Source: an uncultured Helicobacter sp. (GTDB lineage Bacteria > Campylobacterota > Campylobacteria > Campylobacterales > Helicobacteraceae). Taken from it: a stretch of DNA of 50,664 nucleotides. The stretch's first letter is position 1, and each line of letters begins with the position of its first letter. This document shows positions 1 to 8,353 of the stretch, piece by piece. The stretch spans positions 1 through 50,664 of the forward strand of contig NZ_CANBCA010000014.1 in assembly GCF_947367035.1 (NCBI RefSeq), written 5' to 3'. The notes beneath the pieces are model-generated. The model had not been told where the DNA came from, ran no database searches, and saw only the letters and a list, made by a program, of their open reading frames with translations. Made by a program: the position numbers and the translations under genes.

Positions 1-261
1 GGTATAGAGGCAAAATATTCCGTTAAAGTTCGCACAATTGGCACTCCAAAAGGTCTTAAAAATAAAGGTGTTTTAATGATGTCCAAAAAACGCATTAAAG
101 TCAAATCTAAACCTGAAAATTTACCAAAAGACTATGAAATCAATGTAACGGATTTAGATGTAGGCGATGTTGTGCTTGTAAGAGATCTACCAGCATTTGA
201 TGGTGTAAAGATTGTTGAACGTGATGATGTAGCCATCGTTGGTGTTATAAAATCTCGCTAA
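1..261 (+). CDS. rplY: 50S ribosomal protein L25 (CTC/TL5 type), 3' part only
   Basis: This is the C-terminal 86 codons of a gene that starts before the window; the frame is open from base 1 (GIEAKYSVKVRTIGTPKG). The protein binds 5S rRNA in the large ribosomal subunit. The visible part matches the C-terminal beta domain of the long CTC-type L25, with the typical pattern 'DLDVGDVVLVRDL' near its end. The long form has about 180 residues, so roughly half is present. The internal ATG at 76 is not the start, because the conserved frame continues upstream of it. The stop lies three bases before the pth ATG, which suggests co-transcription and translational coupling. From memory, H. pylori has the same order (ctc-pth-YjgP/Q). 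Confidence 0.88.
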   Translation, partial: GIEAKYSVKVRTIGTPKGLKNKGVLMMSKKRIKVKSKPENLPKDYEINVTDLDVGDVVLVRDLPAFDGVKIVERDDVAIVGVIKSR

Positions 262-264
262 AAT

Positions 265-885
265 ATGTTTTTGATTGTAGGTTTAGGGAATCCGGGTCAA
301 AAATATCAAAATAATCGCCACAATATCGGTTTTAGAGTTGTGGATTCCCTAATCTCTTCACTTAATGCAGTAAAGCAAAGTGATAAAAATTTTCAAGGTG
401 AAGTTTATAAATCTAATCAACTTCTACTCTTAAAACCCCAAACTTTTATGAATCTATCTGGTAAATCTGTCCAAAGTGTTAAAAGATTCTATAAAATCAC
501 TAACTTTTTAGTGATACACGATGAGTTAGATTTGCCTTTTGGTGCAGTGAAATTTAAATTTAATGGAGGAAATGGCGGACATAATGGATTAAAATCTATT
601 GATTCTTTGTGTGGGAGTGAATATTATAGAATCCGCTATGGAATAGGTAAGCCAAATATCAAAGAACAAGTGACTCATTGGGTGTTAAGTGATTTTAAAA
701 ATGAAGAAGAAAATGAGAATTTAACCCTGATTGCACATTGTGCTAAAGTGGCTTTAGAAATTGCAAAGTTGCAATCCCCGCAAGAGTTAGCTAGTCAAAT
801 TTCTAGCCTTTTTACTTTAATGCCAAAATTACAAAATGAAACTCTTGGTCAAAGATTGAATGCAGATTTCATAAAAGGGCCATAA
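265..885 (+). CDS. pth: Peptidyl-tRNA hydrolase
   Basis: Pth hydrolyses the ester bond of peptidyl-tRNAs that drop off ribosomes and so recycles tRNA in the cytoplasm. At 206 aa it is slightly longer than the usual 185-195 aa. The family signature is complete: 'VGLGNPG' at residues 5-11, the catalytic His in 'NNRHNIG' (His19), 'KPQTFMNLSGKSV', the catalytic Asp in 'IHDELDLPFG', and 'NGGNGGHNGLKSI'. The ATG follows the rplY stop by three bases, with no separate Shine-Dalgarno needed. The extra residues are a C-terminal tail (about 180-206) beyond the conserved fold. Function is secure. Confidence 0.97.
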   Translation: MFLIVGLGNPGQKYQNNRHNIGFRVVDSLISSLNAVKQSDKNFQGEVYKSNQLLLLKPQTFMNLSGKSVQSVKRFYKITNFLVIHDELDLPFGAVKFKFNGGNGGHNGLKSIDSLCGSEYYRIRYGIGKPNIKEQVTHWVLSDFKNEEENENLTLIAHCAKVALEIAKLQSPQELASQISSLFTLMPKLQNETLGQRLNADFIKGP

Positions 886-903
886 AAGCGGTAGAAAAAT
901 CAA

Positions 904-1980
904 ATGAGTTTATTTTTTCGTTATATTGGAATTTTATATTTAAAATACTTTTTTATTTTATTTGTTTCTTTAGAATGCTTTTTTGTTGTGATTGATTTAG
1001 TAAAATATCTAGATGAGTTGCCTGATTCTGCAAACTTAATTGTGCTTTTATTAATCTATGATTTTATGTATGCTAGTCAATTTATCTTGCCTCTTTCTTT
1101 AATTTTAGCACAAATTGTGCTGACAATTGTTTTACTTAAAAACTCACAATGGACTGCATTTTTAGCACTTGGTTATTCAAAATTTAAAATATTTTTACCT
1201 ATTTTTATCCTTAGCTTCTTAATAACATTGTTTTTCATTATATTGAATGCAACGCCCTTTGCTTACGCAAAAGAAAGGGTAGATTTAATTATTAACGAAG
1301 GTTTCTTGGGAAACTTTAAAAATGACTTATTTGTGAAATACAATAATACCTATATCTATTTTGAAAAAATTTTTCCATTATTGCAAAGTGCAGAAGGGGT
1401 GTATGTGTTTGAACTTAATCAAGATAATAGTTCTATTTTAAGCATTGTAGAGTCTCAAAAAGCAATTTTTAACGGGGAAGAATGGGAGTTACAGAATGTT
1501 ATGATTACAAATTTTAATGATGATAATTTGCAAATTGGACAAAATCCTCTCATAATCCAAAAGAGAGAAACTTATGTAACCTTATATGGATTTAAGCCTA
1601 AGATTTTAGAAAACATTTATGAAAAAAAAGGGAGCATCTCTATTATGGACGCATATGAAGCCATTTCACTTTTAAAAGAACAGGGTGTAAATACGCAAAA
1701 AATTCGTGGCTTACTCTATAATTTAATCTTTTTTCCACTTTTTGCACCTTTGGTGATGGTTTGTCTTGTTAACTTTACCCCAAATTCTAATCGTTATGTA
1801 AATTTAAGTCTGATTACATTGAGTATGATATTAGGAATATTGGTAATGTGGGGGGTATTCTTTAGCTTTTCGAGGTTATCTATCAGTGGATTCTTGCAGC
1901 CAGAAATTAGTATTTTAATACCTATTTTTATACTATTTTTAGTAAGTTTTTGGACATTAATCAAAATGCAAAAAGCATAA
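904..1980 (+). CDS. LptF/LptG (YjgP/YjgQ) family permease
   Basis: This is an inner-membrane permease subunit of the lipopolysaccharide export ABC complex (LptB2FG). The 358 aa show the family layout: about three hydrophobic helices near residues 5-30, 45-75 and 95-120, then a hydrophilic periplasmic beta-jellyroll region (about 125-260), then three more helices (about 265-290, 298-322 and 330-355). The N-terminal 'YLKYFFILFVSLECFFVVIDL' type of segment is typical. It cannot be assigned confidently to LptF or LptG from sequence alone, so no symbol is given. It lies 18 bases after pth and 20 bases before purH on the same strand. Confidence 0.85.
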   Translation: MSLFFRYIGILYLKYFFILFVSLECFFVVIDLVKYLDELPDSANLIVLLLIYDFMYASQFILPLSLILAQIVLTIVLLKNSQWTAFLALGYSKFKIFLPIFILSFLITLFFIILNATPFAYAKERVDLIINEGFLGNFKNDLFVKYNNTYIYFEKIFPLLQSAEGVYVFELNQDNSSILSIVESQKAIFNGEEWELQNVMITNFNDDNLQIGQNPLIIQKRETYVTLYGFKPKILENIYEKKGSISIMDAYEAISLLKEQGVNTQKIRGLLYNLIFFPLFAPLVMVCLVNFTPNSNRYVNLSLITLSMILGILVMWGVFFSFSRLSISGFLQPEISILIPIFILFLVSFWTLIKMQKA

Positions 1981-2000
1981 TTTATCCTAAGGAGTGAAAA

Positions 2001-3533
2001 ATGACAGCACTTTTAAGCGTCAGTGATAAAAGCGGAATTGTAGAGTTTGCAAAAGGTTTGCTTCATTTGGGCTATACAATTCTATCCACAGGTGGGACAT
2101 TGAAAGCCTTGCAAGAAAATGGCGTTCAAGCATTAGATGTTGCCGAATATACACAAAGCCCAGAAATGTTTGATGGACGTGTGAAAACTTTGCACCCCAA
2201 AATTCACGGCGGGATTCTATATCGGAGAGATAACGCGGAGGATAGAGACAAGGCAGAAGAGTTCGGAATCTATAACATTTCTTTAGTATGTGTTAATCTT
2301 TACCCCTTTAAAGCCACAATAAAGCGCACTAATGATTTTAATGAAATTATTGAAAACATAGACATTGGTGGTCCATCAATGGTGCGTGCTGCGGCAAAAA
2401 ATTTTGAATCTGTATTAATTGTTACAAATCCTAGCGACTATAAAGAAGTTTTGACACGTCTTAAAAACAATCAAAATACATTAGAGTTTCGTCAAGGTAT
2501 GATGATTAGAGCTTTTGAACATACTGCGCACTATGATTGTATGATTGCAAATTATATGAATCAACGTTTTAATAATGGATTCGGTGAATCTCATTTTATC
2601 TCTGGAAAGCTTGTCTCTCCAACGCGTTATGGAGAAAATCCTCATCAAAAAGGTGCATATTATGAATTTGGCGATTTTTATTCCAAAACTTTTAAGCCAC
2701 TTAAGGGAGAAATTAGCTTTAATAATCTAACAGATATTAATAGTGCAGTCAAAATCGCTTCAAGTTTTGGCAAACGCCCTTGTGTATGTATCGTTAAACA
2801 CGCAAATCCTTGTGGATTCGCACTTAAAAATACTCCAGTGGAATCTTATATAGAAGCACTCAAATGTGATTCTATCTCTGCTTTTGGGGGTGTGGTAGCA
2901 GTCAATGGAATCGTAGATTTGAATCTTGCAATAGAAATAAATAAGATTTTCATTGAAGTATTAGTTGCCCCACAAATCACATCTGAAGCTTTAAATCTTT
3001 TTACAACAAAGAAAAAGATAAAAATTTTTGTCTGTGGTGGAGAATATTTGGAATTTCCGCAAGATGCACAAGATTTTAAACATATTGAGGGTGGATTTGT
3101 TTTACAGGATTCTGATTCCATTACAGAGAATGAAGTAAAAAGCGCCAGGTGCGTTAGCAAAACACAGGCGACAGAATCACAAATGCAGGATTTAGAAATC
3201 GCCTATAAAGTCGCAAGTTTAGTAAAATCAAATTGTGTAGTTTATGTGAAAGATTCCGCAATGGTGGCAGTGGGTATGGGCATGACAAGTCGCGTAGATG
3301 CTACAAAAGCTGCTATTAGAAAGGCACAAGAAATGGGACTAAATTTAAAAGATTGCGTTTTGGCAAGTGAGGCATTTTTTCCTTTTAAAGACAGCATTGA
3401 AGAGGCGCATAAAGTAGGCGTTAGTGCAATAATACAGCCCGGTGGAAGTATCCGAGATGAGGAAGTCATTGAATGTGCTAACACTAATGGAATTGCGCTT
3501 TATTTCACAGGTAAAAGACACTTTTTGCACTAA
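2001..3533 (+). CDS. purH: Bifunctional AICAR formyltransferase / IMP cyclohydrolase
   Basis: PurH catalyses the last two steps of de novo purine synthesis, AICAR to FAICAR to IMP. At 510 aa it has the usual length. The N-terminal cyclohydrolase (MGS-like) domain, about 1-195, shows '[17 protein letters not shown]', 'STGGTLKAL', '[12 protein letters not shown]' and '[15 protein letters not shown]'. The transformylase domain shows '[13 protein letters not shown]', '[10 protein letters not shown]', '[13 protein letters not shown]' and '[14 protein letters not shown]'. The start is well supported by AAGGAG eight bases upstream. H. pylori lacks this pathway, so the gene helps place the organism among other Helicobacter species. 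The region around residues 340-375 is more divergent than the rest. Confidence 0.97.
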   Translation: MTALLSVSDKSGIVEFAKGLLHLGYTILSTGGTLKALQENGVQALDVAEYTQSPEMFDGRVKTLHPKIHGGILYRRDNAEDRDKAEEFGIYNISLVCVNLYPFKATIKRTNDFNEIIENIDIGGPSMVRAAAKNFESVLIVTNPSDYKEVLTRLKNNQNTLEFRQGMMIRAFEHTAHYDCMIANYMNQRFNNGFGESHFISGKLVSPTRYGENPHQKGAYYEFGDFYSKTFKPLKGEISFNNLTDINSAVKIASSFGKRPCVCIVKHANPCGFALKNTPVESYIEALKCDSISAFGGVVAVNGIVDLNLAIEINKIFIEVLVAPQITSEALNLFTTKKKIKIFVCGGEYLEFPQDAQDFKHIEGGFVLQDSDSITENEVKSARCVSKTQATESQMQDLEIAYKVASLVKSNCVVYVKDSAMVAVGMGMTSRVDATKAAIRKAQEMGLNLKDCVLASEAFFPFKDSIEEAHKVGVSAIIQPGGSIRDEEVIECANTNGIALYFTGKRHFLH

Positions 3534-3561
3534 TTCTTACGCTTACCAAAGGGGTAGGGTA

Positions 3562-3584
3562 GGGATTCTATGCTATGGAATCCC
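3562..3584. terminator. Stem-loop between convergent genes
   Basis: GGGATTC (3562-3568) and GAATCCC (3578-3584) form a 7-bp perfect stem with a 9-base loop in the gap between purH (+) and the convergent 216-aa gene (-). No strong T run follows on either strand, so it is only a possible bidirectional terminator. Confidence 0.35.
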
Positions 3585-3605
3585 AAAGCCTCTTGTAAGT
3601 TTTTG

Positions 3606-4256
3606 TTATATTTCCAAATTCAAGCGATTTTGTCCTTGCAAAGATTCTTGAAATTTCTCTTGAATCGTTTGCATATTAAGCCCACTAACACTGAAAATAT
3701 TATCTTGCTTTTGTTCCTGCGAGATTTTTAGCGATTCCTCAAACTCTTTTTGTTTCTCTAGTCGCTTTTGCTCTTGCTTTTCTTGCAGTCTTTTTTCCTC
3801 TTGTTTGCGCGCTGCATTCTCTCTTGCGATTCTGCCATCAGGGTCGCTTGAACCGCTTGTTATCATCGTGATTTCTCCTTTGGCGTCTATGCTATAACTT
3901 ACTTGCGTGAGAGTTCCTGCAAACATTCCTGTGTTTAAGGATTGCATTGCCGCTAAATTTTCCTCTAGCCACTGCATTTTTTCAGGATTTTTCAGTGCTT
4001 CTTGCAAGAAGGCAGGGGATACGCTAATAGAAGCTGGGATTCCCTCGATACTTTTACCTGCTTGATTGAACCCATATTTTTGCTTTAATTCCTCTTGCAA
4101 TTCCTCCAAAGTTTGCGGCTTTTTAGAATCGTTGGTGATAGTTGTAGCTACCATATCGTCTGTTTCATAATAGCTTATGAGTTTCGCTCCTAATGCCGCT
4201 GCATTTGCCTTTGCTGCTTGATAGCCACTTGTGTTTGTGTGAATGGGATTCATCAT
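3606..4256 (-). CDS. Hypothetical protein, Gln/Glu-rich C-terminal helix
   Basis: I do not recognise this 216-aa protein. It has no signal peptide or membrane segment. Residues about 1-50 are mixed, residues about 50-140 look folded, and residues about 145-195 form a very charged Arg/Lys/Gln/Glu helix (repeats like 'KRLQEKQEQKRLEKQ'), probably a coiled coil. Two start codons are adjacent (ATGATG at 4256/4253); AGGAG lies two bases before the first and five before the second, so 4253 may be the true start. It sits downstream of xerH on the same strand with a 56-base gap. The regular coding content and ribosome binding site support a real gene; function is unknown. Confidence 0.7.
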   Translation of the reverse strand: MMNPIHTNTSGYQAAKANAAALGAKLISYYETDDMVATTITNDSKKPQTLEELQEELKQKYGFNQAGKSIEGIPASISVSPAFLQEALKNPEKMQWLEENLAAMQSLNTGMFAGTLTQVSYSIDAKGEITMITSGSSDPDGRIARENAARKQEEKRLQEKQEQKRLEKQKEFEESLKISQEQKQDNIFSVSGLNMQTIQEKFQESLQGQNRLNLEI

Positions 4257-4312
4257 TGCTCCTAAGAATTAATTTAGGAATATATCGGCTTTTTTTAAAA
4301 AAAATTTATAAC

Positions 4313-5377
4313 TTAATTCATTATTTCTGTTGTGTTTTTTAGTTTTTGTTTGTCAAAATGCGTGTAAATGCGCGAAGTATCTAGACTCGCGTGTCCAAGT
4401 GCTTCTTGGACTAGCACTAAGTCTTGGCTTTTTTGATAGAGTAGGGTGGCAAAACTATGTCGCAACATATGCGCACCATTTTTCTCCTTGCGGATTCCAT
4501 TGGTTAGTAAAACTTGCTCAACAATGCGGCTAACATAAGCTTGTGTCAGCTTTTTACCCTTATGGTTACAAAAAATCAAATCGTCTTGCACTTCATTAGG
4601 ACGAGAATTTACCCAACCTGAAAAGTCATTATGAATGTTTTTTGTTTTTATCATTACAACACGTGGTTTATTACCTTTACCACGCACTTGAATGATGAAA
4701 AATTCCCCATCTAACATAATGTCTTTGATTTTCAGATTCAATGCCTCACTGACGCGAATCCCTGTATAAATAATGATTTTTAATAGCAGACGATTGCGTG
4801 CGCCCAAAGACTCGTGTTTAAAGGGAAAACAATCAATTCCATTTAAAAAGCGATGCACCTCATTTTCATTCATATAAGAGGGTAATTTTTGCCCACTTTT
4901 GCCACGTAATCCACCCCAATTTTTAAGTTCAATGCGAAAATTATAAGAAGCGCCATCCTCATCTTCATTTTGTTTATCAATAAAGCTAAAGAAATTTAAA
5001 AGTGTTATGCGATAATTTTTTTTTGTTGCATCTGAAAGCGCACTCGTATGAATAGTCAAAAACTCCTTAAGCATCTCTTCATCTACTTCTTTAATACTTG
5101 CAAGTCCTAGATAAGTTAGATAATTATAAAGTTTTAAAAGCGGTTGAACATAAATATTAATACCGATTAATCCAGCATTTCGGCATTGCTTACAAACCTC
5201 TTGTAAATCTTTAATCTCTGTAATTCCACGTCTTAGTTTATTCAAAGCATTGATGATTTCCTTCTTATCTCTTACTTGATGATTGGATAAGCTATTAAGT
5301 TTGCTATAAATAAAACGTTCCATCCAAAATAATAAATTCATTGAAAAATCATCTTTAAAATCAACCGAATAACGCAA
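4313..5377 (-). CDS. xerH: Tyrosine recombinase, XerH type
   Basis: This is a site-specific tyrosine recombinase, most likely the single Xer protein that resolves chromosome dimers in Campylobacterota. At 354 aa it is close to H. pylori XerH (about 360). The N-terminal core-binding (SAM-like) domain spans about 90-160. The catalytic domain shows Arg208 ('TGIRVSEAL'), a beta-hairpin Lys in 'VRGKGNKPR', His303-x-x-Arg306 ('HMLRHSFA'), His329 ('LGHASLDT') and the nucleophile Tyr338 ('IYTHF'), so the active site is complete. The start is TTG at 5377, with AGGA spaced six bases inside the palindrome TAAGGATCCTTA (5378-5389). The dif-like site about 60 bases upstream supports the XerH assignment over an integrase. 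Confidence 0.9.
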   Translation of the reverse strand: MRYSVDFKDDFSMNLLFWMERFIYSKLNSLSNHQVRDKKEIINALNKLRRGITEIKDLQEVCKQCRNAGLIGINIYVQPLLKLYNYLTYLGLASIKEVDEEMLKEFLTIHTSALSDATKKNYRITLLNFFSFIDKQNEDEDGASYNFRIELKNWGGLRGKSGQKLPSYMNENEVHRFLNGIDCFPFKHESLGARNRLLLKIIIYTGIRVSEALNLKIKDIMLDGEFFIIQVRGKGNKPRVVMIKTKNIHNDFSGWVNSRPNEVQDDLIFCNHKGKKLTQAYVSRIVEQVLLTNGIRKEKNGAHMLRHSFATLLYQKSQDLVLVQEALGHASLDTSRIYTHFDKQKLKNTTEIMN

Positions 5378-5430
5378 TAAGGATCCTTATAGTTTTTATG
5401 GCTTTATTATTATACAGAAAAATTATTAAT

Positions 5431-5462
5431 TTTGTATTGAAAACTATAATTTTCAAACTTTT
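5431..5462. other. Candidate difH site (XerH recombination core)
   Basis: TTGAAAA (5437-5443) and TTTTCAA (5450-5456) form a perfect 7-bp inverted repeat around a 6-base centre CTATAA, with imperfect extension outward. The two-arm, 6-base-spacer layout is that of a Xer core site, and the GAAAACT..AATTTTC core resembles what I remember of epsilonproteobacterial dif sites. It lies about 60 bases upstream of xerH, the position reported for several relatives. The match to the consensus is from memory and was not computed. Confidence 0.72.
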
Positions 5463-5600
5463 TTTATTTGGAATCGCAAAAATGTGCTTGTGGATTCTAT
5501 GTGCTCTATTTTTTAATTTTTGCTAAATCTTTGTTCTTTCTCTAAAGTTTTTTTGAGACTTTTACGATATTATAATATATTAAAATTTGGGGAGCTAAAA

Positions 5601-6830
5601 ATGGCAATTGCATTTCAAAACAACAATCCATTTGGCACTTTTAATAATCCTTTTGCAAGCAATTCATTTGAGAATCTCAAGCCACATATCAAGCAAAATG
5701 GTAGAGAATCCAACGCAAAAGAATCAAGAAAAGTAAATGAAAACACAGAAAATCAAGTAGCAGAAACAACAAAAAACCCATTGGACGTATTAAGGTCAAG
5801 TCTCACAAGCAAGATTTTGGGTGGGCTTTTGAACTTTGGGCTACAAAATGCAAAAAACAATGCGGCAAATTTACATAATCTTAGAACTCTACCCAATGAA
5901 ATGAAGCCAAAAGAGGAGCAAGGTAAGCCTCTAGCATTTTCAAATCCGCTAGACACTTTAAAGGAAGTTACAAAACGAGATAACACAAGCAAAAATACTC
6001 CTGAATTAAATGAACTAACATTTCTCAATGGCGACAAAGCTGGTACTATTGGCAGTGTGAAGCCAGAGGATATAAATATTGTCCGTGCAAGTAGCATTGA
6101 AATCCAAGAGAGTATCACCTACACAATCAGCTACGATAGCGCAAGTGGGCAGTATGCACAAAGCCTCTCCTACTCTTCCTCGTTGGTCGCAAATTTTGAT
6201 TCTGAAATCACAGATAAAAATGGCAATACTTTCATTTCGCGCGCACAGCTTGTAATAGGCAAAAGCCTTGAAAGTCAAATCACAGGTGGTGTAGAGAGTG
6301 TCAATGACACACTTAAAGGTTTCTTGGAAGGACAAAAATTTGCACTAGAATATGATGGCGAACTAGACGAGGAAAGCTTCAAAAACAGCGGATTAGACAA
6401 TATGCTTTTGATTATGAATAGCAAGAATAATGCTATTGCAGACACCTTTAAAGAAGTTTTGGGACAAAAAAATGACTTCGGTAAAATCTATGGAAGAGCT
6501 GATGAAGAGCTAGTTTCACTCTTTGAAAATTTGCATAATCAAAAAGCACGAGAGAAAAACTCTAGCTTACAAACAAAAGAGGATAAAATAGCTTTCCTCC
6601 AAAATTTGATTAATTCTAGCCTTGAAATATTTGTTGGGATTCCTAAAGAAAATCAAAACAACCCTACTCTCCAAGATTGGCTCAAAAGCTCAAATGCGCT
6701 TACGATTTCTACTTCCTACGAGCAATATAGCGCACAATGGATAGGTAAAAAACTTGACAATTCTGAATCTGGCTTGTGGTGGTATGGCTCTTATTCTTCC
6801 AAGAGTGCTTCTTTCAAATTTGAAGCCTAA
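5601..6830 (+). CDS. Hypothetical protein beside xerH/dif
   Basis: I do not recognise this protein. The frame is open from 5520, but the ATG at 5601 is preceded by GGGGAG at good spacing, so I use it (409 aa). There is no signal peptide or membrane helix. The N-terminal 160 residues are Asn/Lys-rich and probably disordered ('NNNPFGTFNNPFASNSF'). Residues about 160-245 are rich in alternating hydrophobic and Ser/Tyr residues and could be beta-stranded. Residues about 245-345 look helical. All tryptophans lie in the last 45 residues. It is transcribed away from xerH across the dif-like site and converges on the 6865 gene. Its amphipathic Ser/Gln style is similar to the 216-aa protein on the other side of xerH. 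Confidence 0.72.
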   Translation: MAIAFQNNNPFGTFNNPFASNSFENLKPHIKQNGRESNAKESRKVNENTENQVAETTKNPLDVLRSSLTSKILGGLLNFGLQNAKNNAANLHNLRTLPNEMKPKEEQGKPLAFSNPLDTLKEVTKRDNTSKNTPELNELTFLNGDKAGTIGSVKPEDINIVRASSIEIQESITYTISYDSASGQYAQSLSYSSSLVANFDSEITDKNGNTFISRAQLVIGKSLESQITGGVESVNDTLKGFLEGQKFALEYDGELDEESFKNSGLDNMLLIMNSKNNAIADTFKEVLGQKNDFGKIYGRADEELVSLFENLHNQKAREKNSSLQTKEDKIAFLQNLINSSLEIFVGIPKENQNNPTLQDWLKSSNALTISTSYEQYSAQWIGKKLDNSESGLWWYGSYSSKSASFKFEA

Positions 6831-6864
6831 AGGGATTCTACAACCACCCTCCCCCTAGCCTTTG

Positions 6865-7404
6865 CTAGAAATCTAACTCGTGCGTCAAATTTTTAAATTT
6901 AATATCCTCTAGCTGTTTTTTAATATGTTTATTTTCTTCGTTCAAAGAATCTAGTTGCGCTTGAAGTTGAATCAAATTGCGACTTGTATAATAAATATTA
7001 TTACGAACATAGATTTTTGGCACAAAAATTAAAAGGGCAATAAACATAAAAACAAACACAAGGCATACGCTTTTAAATGGAATTTCTTTATAGTTTAAAT
7101 CTACTTCTAAAACTGCTTCTTTTTCCTCTAAATTTAAACTTGTGGTTTGTGATTCTGTTGATTGAAAGGAGTTTCCCATTTTTCTTTTAAGCAAGAAATT
7201 ATCTAATGAAATGAGGTTTTCTTCTGGTTCTTGTGCTTTGGAATCCTTATAAATAAACTCTTGGTTAGCTTTTGCGTAACGTTCTTCTAAAAAATCTAAA
7301 TTTTCTTCAGAGATATTACTTTCTTTTTTGAAAAGTTTTTCCCAAAAATTTCGTTTTTGTATTTTGTCTTTTTGCTCTAAACGTAGATTTTCATAAGATT
7401 CCAT
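6865..7404 (-). CDS. FtsL-like single-pass membrane protein
   Basis: The frame is open to 7557, but the ATG at 7404 has GAGGG seven bases upstream and overlaps the rsmH stop by 14 bases, so I take 179 aa. The N-terminal about 115 residues are charged and cytoplasmic. One transmembrane helix ('VCLVFVFMFIALLIFVPKIYV', about 117-137) is followed by a short coiled coil with leucine-like spacing ('LIQLQAQLDSLNEENKHIKKQLEDI') to the C-terminus. This topology, and the position directly after rsmH/mraW where ftsL lies in most bacteria, suggest a divisome protein of the FtsL/DivIC type. Sequence identity to FtsL is not evident, so the function is inferred from architecture and synteny only. Confidence 0.62.
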   Translation of the reverse strand: MESYENLRLEQKDKIQKRNFWEKLFKKESNISEENLDFLEERYAKANQEFIYKDSKAQEPEENLISLDNFLLKRKMGNSFQSTESQTTSLNLEEKEAVLEVDLNYKEIPFKSVCLVFVFMFIALLIFVPKIYVRNNIYYTSRNLIQLQAQLDSLNEENKHIKKQLEDIKFKNLTHELDF

Positions 7405-8350
7405 TTCGCCCTCTAAACTCAAAGCTACGCAACTTTGCACTGCGTGAGCGTGGGTTATTTTGCAATTCATCAGCATTTGCACTAAGTGGTTTTTTATAAA
7501 GATTCCGACCTTTTTGATGCCCTCCTCCACACGCACAGCGCATAACATTGGAATCACAAATGCAATCCTTCTCCCATTCCCTAAAAGTCATTTTAACGAT
7601 TCTATCCTCTAAGGAGTGAAAAGTAATGATGCAAACCCTCGCACCCTTGCACAAAGGATTCTCTTCTATAACTTTTAACAACCGCTCCAATTCACCTAAC
7701 TCATCATTAACTGCGATTCTTAAAGCTTGAAAGGCTTGTGTAGCAGGGTGAATCTTAGGGTGCTTAAAGTGCTTGGCAATAAGAGAACTTAAGGCTTTTG
7801 AGCTTGTAATTTTCTCTATTTTACGCGATTCCACAATCAAACGCGCAAGCTTTTTATACTCTCTAATCTCTCCAAAATCTCTAAAGATTTGCTCCAATTG
7901 ATTGGGGGTATAATGATTCACGATTTCTTTTGCATTTAAAATTTGCTTTTGATTCATTCGCATATCTAATTGTTCTGAATCAAAGCAAAATCCACGCTTT
8001 TTGTCGTCAAATTGCAAGGAAGAGACGCCAATATCTGCTAGGATTCCAACGATATTTTGATGTAATTCCACATTTTCCAAAAGTTGCTTTAGCACCTCAC
8101 TATATCTACCAAATTGATAAGAAAATCGTTTTCCAAACCCCCTTAATCGCTCACTAGCAAAGGCAATAGCATTTTTATCTTGGTCAATCCCAATAATTTG
8201 TAGTTTAGGATAAGCTTTTAAAAGTGCTTCACTATGCCCACCAAAGCCTAATGTGCAATCAAGGAACACCCCACCCTTTTGCACTAAAGGGGTCTCAAAG
8301 GATTCCAAAACTTGCTTTAATAAAACGGGAATATGTGGAATCTCCATCAT
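7391..8350 (-). CDS. rsmH: 16S rRNA (cytosine(1402)-N4)-methyltransferase
   Basis: RsmH (MraW) N4-methylates C1402 of 16S rRNA at the ribosomal P site using SAM. At 319 aa it has the usual length. Typical motifs are 'HIPVLLKQVLE' at the N-terminus, the SAM-binding 'DCTLGFGGHSEALL' and 'GIDQDKNAI', 'ADIGVSSLQFDD', 'FDSEQLDMRMNQ', and 'ATQAFQALRIAVNDELGELE'. 'IITFHSLEDRIVKM' is also present. Two Met codons begin the frame (MMEIPHIP), so the start could be one codon later. It lies three bases downstream of murA and overlaps the FtsL-like gene, forming a cell-wall/division group on the minus strand. Confidence 0.97.
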   Translation of the reverse strand: MMEIPHIPVLLKQVLESFETPLVQKGGVFLDCTLGFGGHSEALLKAYPKLQIIGIDQDKNAIAFASERLRGFGKRFSYQFGRYSEVLKQLLENVELHQNIVGILADIGVSSLQFDDKKRGFCFDSEQLDMRMNQKQILNAKEIVNHYTPNQLEQIFRDFGEIREYKKLARLIVESRKIEKITSSKALSSLIAKHFKHPKIHPATQAFQALRIAVNDELGELERLLKVIEENPLCKGARVCIITFHSLEDRIVKMTFREWEKDCICDSNVMRCACGGGHQKGRNLYKKPLSANADELQNNPRSRSAKLRSFEFRGRNGIL

Positions 8351-8353
8351 TAT

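Noticed and set aside
7405-7557. N-terminal extension of the FtsL-like protein
   Set aside because: It lies inside rsmH; the ATG at 7404 has a good ribosome binding site.
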